NCBI GenBank assembly: GCA_004292955.1
Contig: RDXX01000008.1
Span: 183,121-247,120 of the forward strand
Source: Oscillatoriales cyanobacterium
GTDB taxonomy: Bacteria; Cyanobacteriota; Cyanobacteriia; Cyanobacteriales; Microcoleaceae
Length of the DNA: 64,000 nt
Direction: 5' to 3'
A program made the translations under genes and the position numbers. Shown in pieces: positions 56,945-64,000 of the stretch (its first letter is position 1; the number at the start of each line of letters is the position of its first letter). Under the pieces are notes generated by a model, which searched no databases, had not been told where the DNA came from, and saw only the letters and a program-made list of their open reading frames with translations.

Positions 56945-57655
56945 TTAACACGCACCGTGTTTATTCAATACAACCCAAATAGTTTTGCAAATCAGGCTGA
57001 TGTCGTAGACAACAGACCACTTGCGCTGATAGTCTAGATCCATGTGCACAATATCGTCAAAGTCTTTAACTCCAGAGCGTCCGTTGACTTGCCACTCCCC
57101 AGTCAGACCGGGTTTGACATTTAAACGCTGCCAGTGAAAGTCCTCGTAGCCTGCGACCTCATCGGGAGTTGGCGGTCGAGTTCCCACCAAACTCATGTCC
57201 CCGACTAGCACGTTCCAGAATTGAGGCAACTCGTCCAAGCTCGTGCACCGCAAAAAGCGACCGATGGGGGTAATTCGCGGGTCATTATCATTCTTGAAAA
57301 TGTGACCCTTGGCTTGGTTGGTAACTAGGTGTTTGAGATTTTCTGCACCTACAACCATCGATCGAAATTTCCAGATTCTGAAATGCCGTCCTTTGAAGCC
57401 ACAGCGAACCTGACTGTACAGCAGCGGGCCCCGACTGTCCAAAAGCATCACTAGCGCTACCGGCACGGCTAACGCCACAGCAATTGCCAGTCCTAACAAC
57501 GAGCCCAAAATATCGATCGACCGCTTGACCTTACTTGTTACGGATCGGTGAAGGGGCTGTTTTGATACACAAACTCTGTAAGTAGGTTTCGGGATAAATA
57601 AGGAAAGCATTTCTGATAATACTGATAATTTAGAAGCACCCATCACTAATTTCAT
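56945..57655 (-). CDS. Bacterial sugar transferase (undecaprenyl-phosphate sugar phosphotransferase family)
   Basis: The 236-residue enzyme starts polysaccharide repeat synthesis by moving a sugar-1-phosphate onto a lipid carrier. After a basic start comes one hydrophobic segment (about residues 48-72, LGSLLGLAIAVALAVPVALV). The catalytic core has RIWKFRSMVVGAE, DNDPRITPIGRFLR, TSLDELPQFWNVLVGDMSLV, GTRPPTP and VKPGLTGEWQVNGRS. It is a short form, lacking the extra N-terminal membrane helices of WcaJ-like proteins. GTRP replaces the usual GPRP. It stands alone with its own terminator, so it may serve exopolysaccharide or sheath formation. Confidence 0.93.
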   Translation of the reverse strand: MKLVMGASKLSVLSEMLSLFIPKPTYRVCVSKQPLHRSVTSKVKRSIDILGSLLGLAIAVALAVPVALVMLLDSRGPLLYSQVRCGFKGRHFRIWKFRSMVVGAENLKHLVTNQAKGHIFKNDNDPRITPIGRFLRCTSLDELPQFWNVLVGDMSLVGTRPPTPDEVAGYEDFHWQRLNVKPGLTGEWQVNGRSGVKDFDDIVHMDLDYQRKWSVVYDISLICKTIWVVLNKHGAC

Positions 57656-57929
57656 CTGATTTGTCTCAAGATTTAACTAGAACTCACGTCTATCTTATGA
57701 GACTCTCCCCATCTGAAGAAGATGAACTCCTTGGCTTTGCACAATCTTTAAAAAGCTGCAACACTTTTATAAAGTTTCTGTATATTTCATTTATAAAAAT
57801 ATAAATATTCCGTAAAATCAAGTACATTTACTGAAAAAACTGAGTTTTTGTGCTCAAAAACCCGGTTTCTACGGAGAATATTTGGGGAAGACAAAAAAGA
57901 TTCCACTGAGAAAACCGGTTTTTTGCAGT

Positions 57930-60900
57930 TTACCGATCGATATCCGTGCGAATATCCCAAGCAATTGTTAGTGGCTCTAACAATTTTTGCTGGCTGCTAG
58001 AGGCAAGGAGGCCTAAATATTCGCGAACAACAGAGGCGTGTTCCACATTCAAACGATAACCCCGCGAGACATCTTCAAAGAAAAGGGGCTCGGCCAAAAT
58101 TGCGTGCCAATCCGGATTTTGCCTCGACTCCTCGGCTAGCAGCATGAAATCTTCCTCCTCCGGCAAAAGCCCCGCCGGCAATCTTCCTTCCAAAATCCGC
58201 AGAATTCGGGGCTCGCAGGTGCGGGTGTTCACGCCCTGGCGTTCGAGCAACTGCAAAATTTCCTCAAAGCTCAGAGTTTTTCTGCCCAAAATCTGCATTA
58301 ATTCCCACAGCAGAAAAAAGTCGCTGTACTGTTGCTGTCGCACATCCAAAATTTGAGGATAGAGAGCTAAACTTGCCAACCCGCAGGCAACTTGACCGCT
58401 TGTTTTTGAAGAGTTTGTGCTTTGAGATACGGAATTTGAGGCAAAATTGTAAATTTCCGAAATATCTCGATCGCTCTCCAATTCGCGATCTTGAACCACG
58501 ATCGCATTCGGCAGCTTTTGCCGCAACCATCGGGCGATCGCAGGCCAACCACCCATGCCCCCAGTACAAATCGCCTGATTGATTCGGGCCGGCGACATTC
58601 CCGCGCGGCTGAGCAAAGCATTCAATTCACGATTCAACTGCTGTACAAAAGGCACTAAAACCAAACTTTCCAAATCTCGACGCTTCACTTCCCAATGCTG
58701 CTGGTCAATATCAAAAGCAAAACTTTCTTGATGTTGCAAAATAACTTTCAAATGCCTTGCCGCCTCTAACAATTGCAGGCCAAAATCTGAACCTTGCAAC
58801 CGCTGCTGCAATTGATAGCGACTCGGCAAATCTGGATGCCCTGGACGCGGCAAATCGATCGACATTCCCCAAGTTTCATTCTTAGCCAACAACTGACAAA
58901 TAATATCTTGATCGAAAGCATTGCCAGCCGCATCAAAACTTTGGCAAGTAAAATCAGCACGAGTTAAATTTTGAAGATTTTCCTGCAACTCAACTACAGC
59001 TAATTCCACCGTGGCAGCCCCCGCATTCACAATCAAAGTTCCCCCGCTAAAAGAGGAAGCATTGACAGTTAGCGGTGCAGCTTCTGCAAGGGAGCTTTCA
59101 ATAGTATCCATTGCCGCAGATTGCACTCCTGTGGCATTTTTTATAGGAGTTACAGCAGCAACCAAAGTGGCGATCGCATCGGGAACCACAAAAATTTGCG
59201 CGCCCGAAGCCACCAGATCCGCGCCCAAAACAGCCTCCCGCAGGTTAAACCCATAGGCCTGAGACCAGCTTGCTGGAGTCCCCAAAATCACGCCCTGCAA
59301 GTCTTGCAGCGCCGCATCCAGAATTTCTGGCGTCAGTCCCGAAGCTTTACAGATTAAATGGGAAATTGGCAATAGAGCAGAATTCGCCTCCGGGCTGGCA
59401 GAATCCAAAACTTCCGGCGATGTGCGAAATTTTTTCCCCTGGTGCTTTCGATTCAAAGTAGCCAGCAGCGCCCGCACAGCGTGCAGCGGTAGGGCGATCG
59501 ACACAGCCAGATCCGATGACCACTGCAACAGCGGTTCGTACATCCCACCAGTTGCCCGCTGATAAGGAATGCCCACCTTTAAAGGCAATTTAAAATTTTG
59601 CAATAAAAATTCTCCCGCACGCAAATCCAACTGCGGGGATCCCACTGACTTGACTGTCACCTGCGGGCCGCTGGTGGCGGTTGGGGCTGTTTCCTCGATC
59701 GCCGCGACTGAGGGAATCCGAAAGCTCGCGCTGGCTGCGGAAACCTCAGCCTGGGCTGTTTCCCAGTAAATTGGGTGCAACTGGCCGCTGGCGCGATCGA
59801 GCAAAGCCGCCGACAGCCCGCTGGAACCAAAATCAAGGCCCAAATACCAGAGAGAATTCGGGCGTTTTTGGGATTGAGAGGATGAAGGGGCGATCGCACC
59901 TGGAACAGAATGTAGCGCTGACTCTTGCTGCTGCCCAACAGCAAACTCTCTAGATTCGGTTATCTCCTCAACAACCCCGGCTTTACTCTGTCTGGAAATT
60001 AGGTTTTTTTTTTGACTTTTTGGAGGATTTGACGGCAGTTCCTCGGTTTCCGGAGTTTGGGCCACTTCTGGATCGGTATCCTTCAAACTCGCCAAAATCT
60101 CGTCTAGCGTCAAATTCGATTCATCTTCACCAGCAAACAAATCATCCTCAAGTTCATCCTCCAAAACAAAGGGTTCATCTTCAGATGAAAGTTCCAACTC
60201 ATCGGAGAACAAATCCTCCAGCGATCCGAGTTCTTCCTCCGCCGCTTCCGCAAAGGGATTGTCTGCACCCTCGTCAGGGGAACTCGCCAATAAATCCAAG
60301 TTGTTAGAAGCACTTGAAGTCGATCGCCTTGGAGCATTATTATCCGAACCCTCGAGATTGTAGAGGTCTGCCTCCAACAGTTCCATCGTACTCACATCCA
60401 ACTTGAGAGCTCGATCCAGGTCATCTTCTAATGCCTCAACCGGCAGCAAATCCTCCTCCGGCGAAGCTTGGATGTAAACATCGTTGAGCCCTTGGGACGA
60501 GCTTCCAAAATCTCCAGTTTGAACATCACGGGCACTGGGTACACGGGTGTTCCTGGGTTGGTTCGAGCTAATTCGATCGCCCGCGCTCGCAGTCGGGGGC
60601 CCCTGCTCAGGACGCGGCCCCGGCACAGCAGCAGTGTCGAAATGCTCGCCTAGGTTTTGAGCCATTTCTAGATTTTCTCGATCGTCCAACTCAAGTTGAG
60701 GCTCGATCGAACTTAAGGCTGACGGTGCTGAAACTTCAGCTACTGTTGTAACTTGCGGTTCAAATAAATCTTCAGTATCTAAAGTTAGAGCCTCTACAGA
60801 ATTACCGATTGCAAATTCTGAATCTTCATCTGCTAGAACATCTTCCAGCGATTCGCCTTCATCCAGTAGATTTGCAAACAAATCTTCCGCAGAATTTAGG

Positions 60901-62255
60901 GGTTCTGTAGTTTCACGCTCTGCCACTGATGGAGATAGTACCGCTTCTGTCGCGGCAGCACTTTCCGTATTTTCGATCGTGAAATCTTCCAGTTCTAATT
61001 CTAGTTCTGCGACTGTTTCTCCCGCGAACAAACTAGCGTACAAATCCTCAACATTTTCGTCATTTTCTGCTAAGAAATTTTCCGAATCAGCACCCGAAAA
61101 GCGAGTTGGCTGTGGAGGGATTTCCGGTGAAGAACCGAACAAATTATCTTCCAAATCCGGGAGCGAGAGAGGAGTTTCAATGCGATCGCGATCGCGCCTC
61201 AACTTTCCGAATTGCGAAGAAATTTCTGTCCCGGCGTAGGGCAATCTGTCTTGTTCTGGGAGTTCGCCACTGCGCTCTTCACTTTCGGCATCGGCTGATG
61301 AGTGGATCTTGGTATTTGAGAAGCCGCCAGTAGCAACAGAGCGATCGGATGCGGTTGGGGAACCTGTTTGGACATTTGCCAGGGCGATCGGCTGCTGCAC
61401 GTAGGAAGAGGCTTCTCGTCCCAACTGTGCGACCAAGTGATTAACAAAAGTCGCGAACATTGCCTCGCTCTGCTGGCTCAAACCATGCATATTTTCAAGT
61501 CCTTGGGACAAGGAAGCTTGATAGCTTTGCAGATTTGCTTCCAAAGCCTCGAACACGATACCCATCGTAGAATCGAGCCTCATCAGCAGACTGTCAGCAC
61601 TAGCTTGGAACCGTTGCATTTGCTCCAATCTCTGAGCCGGTGTTAGCAGCGGGAGTTCTTCTGAGGTTTGTGCGCTTAAAGCCGATTGCTGCGATTGTGC
61701 AGCAGTGCTTGGTAATAATTGATTTTCTAGGCTACCAAAAATTTGGGATAAATCGCGATCCAAGGTTTCTTCCAAGCGCCCCGTCAGTACCTGCAAGAAT
61801 TCAGAAATGATTTGCTGTTGGTTTGCTTGTTGCTGAGCTAGGGATTGTTGTTGCTGCCGTTTTGCTTCTAGCTGTTTGATTTCTTGAATGAGGGCTTGTT
61901 GCTCTTGTCGCAGAGCTACTATTTCTTCTTGGAGCGGCCCCGTCAAACCCGATCGCAGGTTGGTGATTTCCTCAGTGACGGCAAGCATAATTTGCTCTGT
62001 TGCTGAGGGGCGATCGATCCTCGGGGGCATTTTGGGTACTGGAACTGGTTCCGGGCGGACAGTTGGGCTGGCGGGCCCCTTGCGGGCAGCTACCTTTGAC
62101 TCTGAGGAAACCAGATAAGTGCGAACTCGCTCTAAAAGTTGGCGCTGGTGGACAGTATCGATCGAACCCGTCCAAGGCAAGCGGGGTGCGGGCTTGCTGA
62201 GTACCTCATCAATCTCAGCAATCAGTGCTTGAATTTTGTACTTCTGAGAATTCAA
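57930..62255 (-). CDS. 1441-residue coiled-coil / acidic / Hsp70-like ATPase-fold protein
   Basis: The N-terminal part (residues 1-330) has a basic Pro-rich linker and a Gln-rich coiled coil (about 105-180, EEIVALRQEQQALIQEIKQL). Residues 330-770 are very acidic and probably disordered, with many EDLF-type clusters (EDLFANLLDEGESLEDVL). From about 790 the chain has an actin/Hsp70 fold: phosphate-1 YLGLDFGSSGLSAALLD, phosphate-2 LIVNAGAATVELAVVEL (near 1075) and an adenosine motif ICTGGMGGWPAIARWL (near 1228). There is no substrate-binding Hsp70 domain; a helical tail (FEEILQLLERQGVNTRTCEP) ends it. ATP binding is plausible; the role is unknown. It might be a scaffold or cytoskeletal factor. 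Confidence 0.85.
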   Translation of the reverse strand: MNSQKYKIQALIAEIDEVLSKPAPRLPWTGSIDTVHQRQLLERVRTYLVSSESKVAARKGPASPTVRPEPVPVPKMPPRIDRPSATEQIMLAVTEEITNLRSGLTGPLQEEIVALRQEQQALIQEIKQLEAKRQQQQSLAQQQANQQQIISEFLQVLTGRLEETLDRDLSQIFGSLENQLLPSTAAQSQQSALSAQTSEELPLLTPAQRLEQMQRFQASADSLLMRLDSTMGIVFEALEANLQSYQASLSQGLENMHGLSQQSEAMFATFVNHLVAQLGREASSYVQQPIALANVQTGSPTASDRSVATGGFSNTKIHSSADAESEERSGELPEQDRLPYAGTEISSQFGKLRRDRDRIETPLSLPDLEDNLFGSSPEIPPQPTRFSGADSENFLAENDENVEDLYASLFAGETVAELELELEDFTIENTESAAATEAVLSPSVAERETTEPLNSAEDLFANLLDEGESLEDVLADEDSEFAIGNSVEALTLDTEDLFEPQVTTVAEVSAPSALSSIEPQLELDDRENLEMAQNLGEHFDTAAVPGPRPEQGPPTASAGDRISSNQPRNTRVPSARDVQTGDFGSSSQGLNDVYIQASPEEDLLPVEALEDDLDRALKLDVSTMELLEADLYNLEGSDNNAPRRSTSSASNNLDLLASSPDEGADNPFAEAAEEELGSLEDLFSDELELSSEDEPFVLEDELEDDLFAGEDESNLTLDEILASLKDTDPEVAQTPETEELPSNPPKSQKKNLISRQSKAGVVEEITESREFAVGQQQESALHSVPGAIAPSSSQSQKRPNSLWYLGLDFGSSGLSAALLDRASGQLHPIYWETAQAEVSAASASFRIPSVAAIEETAPTATSGPQVTVKSVGSPQLDLRAGEFLLQNFKLPLKVGIPYQRATGGMYEPLLQWSSDLAVSIALPLHAVRALLATLNRKHQGKKFRTSPEVLDSASPEANSALLPISHLICKASGLTPEILDAALQDLQGVILGTPASWSQAYGFNLREAVLGADLVASGAQIFVVPDAIATLVAAVTPIKNATGVQSAAMDTIESSLAEAAPLTVNASSFSGGTLIVNAGAATVELAVVELQENLQNLTRADFTCQSFDAAGNAFDQDIICQLLAKNETWGMSIDLPRPGHPDLPSRYQLQQRLQGSDFGLQLLEAARHLKVILQHQESFAFDIDQQHWEVKRRDLESLVLVPFVQQLNRELNALLSRAGMSPARINQAICTGGMGGWPAIARWLRQKLPNAIVVQDRELESDRDISEIYNFASNSVSQSTNSSKTSGQVACGLASLALYPQILDVRQQQYSDFFLLWELMQILGRKTLSFEEILQLLERQGVNTRTCEPRILRILEGRLPAGLLPEEEDFMLLAEESRQNPDWHAILAEPLFFEDVSRGYRLNVEHASVVREYLGLLASSSQQKLLEPLTIAWDIRTDIDR

Positions 62256-62432
62256 GGGCGGAACCTCTGGGAATGCGGCTAAGTAGAAACTTTATTGAAA
62301 AAAGATTGAAGTCAGGCGGCAGCTATGCCAATAGATAGAATAATCTGAATGTGAGTCCGTCAATAATTGACTAATATTTGCTGACAACTTTGAATTAACC
62401 TTTTGCTTTTGCCTTCGGTTGACTTCTATTGC

Positions 62433-63740
62433 CTTGACATCCACCCCGTCCTCTTATGAGCGGGGATTCCCAATCGTCACCGATCGGGTTTCTGCTTCAT
62501 AGCACCCGCCCTAACAGACTTGCTCTGTTCGGGTCTTACGGTCGCTCCACAGACTGCAACGGCTAGCCCAGCCGCCAAAATATTTTTTGCAGCGTTAATA
62601 TCGCGATCGTGGTTTATCCCACACTTAGGACATTCCCATTCTCGAACATTCAACGGCAATTTTTCAACAATGTGACCGCAGTTTCCACAGCGTTTAGAAC
62701 TAGGAAACCAGCGGTCTATTTTTACAAACTCTCGCCCATACCACTCGCACTTGTAACTTAGTTGGCGAATCAACTCACCCCAACTAGCGTCACTAATAGC
62801 AAGAGCTAATTTATGGTTTTTCACCATATTCTTGATAGCTAAATCCTCAACTACAATCGTTTGGTTTTCACGAATAATTTGAGTTGTCAGCTTGTGCAAG
62901 AAGTCTTTGCGAATATCGACTATTTGTGAGTGGACTCTAGCCACTTCCAACTGTGCCTTGTATCGATTGTTACTTCCTTTTTGCTTTTTGGCTAGGGCTT
63001 TTTGCTTTCTTTTTAATTTTTTGCGAAGTTTTTTGAATTGTTTGGGATTAGCAATCTTGTCGCCATTACTGGTGGTAATCAGGCTAGCGATCCCTACATC
63101 CAATCCGATAGTTTTATCGGTTTTAGGAAGCGGTTTAATCGTATAGTCATTTACGAGTATGGAGACATACCAACGTCCAGCGGGTGTTAGTTTTACGGTA
63201 ACAGTAGACGGGATGCACCCTTCGGGAATTTGCTGGCTCCAGCGAATAGGTAACGGATCGTTACACTTTGCGAGAAACAGTTGGCCATTTTTCCAACGGA
63301 AAGCTGATCTAGTAAATTCAGCGCTACCGCCGCTGTGCTTTTTCTTGAAATTAGGATATTTAGCTCGTCCTCCAAAGAAGTTGGTAAAAGCTGTTTGAAG
63401 GTGTCTAAGTCCTTGTTGAAGGGGTACACAACTAACTTCGTTCAGGAAATCAAGCTCTTCTTCTTGTTTCCAATTTGTTAGCATTGAGGAGGTTTCTTTG
63501 TATCCAACCCTCTCTTGACGCTCATACCAGGCTTCCGTGCGAGCGGCTAAAGCCTTGTTGTACACTAACCGAGTGCAACCCATTGTCCGTCGCAAGATAT
63601 TTTCTTGCTCGGTGGTTGGGTAGAATCGGTAGCGGTAGGCTTTTTCCATCTTCACATAGTATCAGGTCTTTTGTAAGGCAATCGATTTGTTTTGTATATT
63701 TTTGTAAATCCGTTTTATAAGGACGGGGTTTCTACCCATT
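62433..63740 (-). mobile_element. Intact TnpB-only IS200/IS605-type element
   Basis: The right end, beyond the tnpB stop, has a hairpin CCCCGTCCTCTTATGAGCGG GG at about 62445-62466, preceded by TTGACATCC. The left end is marked by a TTATAAGGACGGGGTTTCTA stretch at about 63715-63734. No tnpA is present. Borders are approximate. Confidence 0.65.
62477..63655 (-). CDS. tnpB: RNA-guided nuclease TnpB, apparently intact
   Basis: A 392-residue TnpB. It starts MKMEKAYRYRFYPTTEQENI. RuvC-I is KTIGLDVGIASLITT (Asp186), RuvC-II is TIVVEDLAIKNMVKN (Glu270) and RuvC-III is HDRDINAAKNIL (Asp352). The zinc ribbon has Cys323, 326, 342 and 345 in CGNCG..CPKCG. The frame is uninterrupted, so the nuclease is probably active, unlike the copy at 2745. 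The tail (AVCGATVRPEQSKSVRAGAM) overlaps the region expected to make the guide RNA. The two TnpB proteins are only distantly alike, so they represent separate arrivals. Confidence 0.94.
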   Translation of the reverse strand: MKMEKAYRYRFYPTTEQENILRRTMGCTRLVYNKALAARTEAWYERQERVGYKETSSMLTNWKQEEELDFLNEVSCVPLQQGLRHLQTAFTNFFGGRAKYPNFKKKHSGGSAEFTRSAFRWKNGQLFLAKCNDPLPIRWSQQIPEGCIPSTVTVKLTPAGRWYVSILVNDYTIKPLPKTDKTIGLDVGIASLITTSNGDKIANPKQFKKLRKKLKRKQKALAKKQKGSNNRYKAQLEVARVHSQIVDIRKDFLHKLTTQIIRENQTIVVEDLAIKNMVKNHKLALAISDASWGELIRQLSYKCEWYGREFVKIDRWFPSSKRCGNCGHIVEKLPLNVREWECPKCGINHDRDINAAKNILAAGLAVAVCGATVRPEQSKSVRAGAMKQKPDR

Positions 63741-64000
63741 TTTCTGATGATAGGTTAGGCGGTACTTCCGCATCAAATGCCCGCTTCTGTTGACTGCAAG
63801 CGCTCTCCAATTCTGCGGCTGCTTTCCTTGTTTCCGGACACAGACAGGCGATACCCGAAGACGGATAGCAGCGATCGCCCGAACTGCCACTGCCTCACCC
63901 ATAACCGCTCGTAAAAACATGGACAAAGCTACCCAAAAGTAGTCAATGTTAGACATCTACGTTAGTAATTTTAGTCCACAGTCCTAAAACTACAGGAATA
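63741..64000. other. Window end, no supported gene
   Basis: The minus frame at 63732-63956 (MSNIDYFWVALSMFLRAVMG) ends inside the transposon left end and has no recognised family. It is left unannotated. Confidence 0.4.

Noticed and set aside
63732..63956. 74-codon minus-strand frame at the window end
   Set aside because: It ends inside the transposon left end and has no recognised family; probably chance, or a tail altered by the insertion.

Overview
The window comes from a cyanobacterium, most likely a filamentous Oscillatoriales-type organism (Microcoleus, Oscillatoria or Phormidium-like; this placement is inference). The evidence is: many HIP1 octamers (GCGATCGC) and their partial forms on both strands; a flavodiiron pair of the cyanobacterial fused type; a DXCF-type cyanobacteriochrome kinase; an RNase E carrying the cyanobacterial RRRRRRSSA tail peptide; very large multi-sensor kinases; and dense short tandem repeats in the gaps. 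No rRNA, tRNA or CRISPR array was seen.

Layout. 0-4 kb: start of carA, a retropepsin-like protease, trpD, and a frameshifted TnpB element. 4.7-16.4 kb: signalling block, with a five-PAS histidine kinase facing an apparent minus-strand operon (2029-residue Ser/Thr kinase-ATPase-histidine kinase, CheY-like regulator, receiver-PAS-nucleotide cyclase). 16.5-24 kb: RNA-processing group (rnhB overlapping rne, then a B12-type radical SAM protein). 24-29 kb: a STAS protein, two small unknown proteins, a hybrid kinase. 29.6-34 kb: a repeat/beta-propeller protein and a DUF502 membrane protein. 34.4-41 kb: nusB, ftsY, a SpoIIE-type phosphatase, a small membrane protein, argH. 41.1-44.3 kb: a hot spot of IS200/IS605-related DNA, ending in an IscB element that has split a bcp peroxiredoxin gene. 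44.3-47.1 kb: Nudix hydrolase, alpha/beta hydrolase, coaX. 47.4-53.8 kb: photoreceptor kinase followed by flv3 and flv1. 53.9-62.3 kb: chemoreceptor, pgsA, sugar transferase, and a 1441-residue coiled-coil/acidic/Hsp70-like protein. 62.4-63.7 kb: an intact TnpB element.

The strongest observations concern RNA-guided transposon nucleases. The window holds an intact IscB with its presumed omega RNA between the two halves of bcp; an intact TnpB; a frameshifted TnpB; a TnpB tail remnant; and two diverged copies of a roughly 290-nt non-coding element that resembles a TnpB/IscB guide-RNA or non-autonomous element. Because the omega RNA lies directly behind the bcp 5' half, bcp sequence should serve as its guide, so the nuclease would be aimed at uninterrupted bcp copies.

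A second theme is repeat DNA moving into and beside genes: a palindromic family with GGTACGT ends (four copies), GA-rich repeats translated inside rnhB and the radical SAM gene, a 27-bp inverted pair inside the propeller gene, and 7-9 bp repeats that begin at or inside stop codons. In physiology, the DXCF photoreceptor kinase beside flv3-flv1 suggests, but does not prove, light-quality control of oxygen photoreduction.
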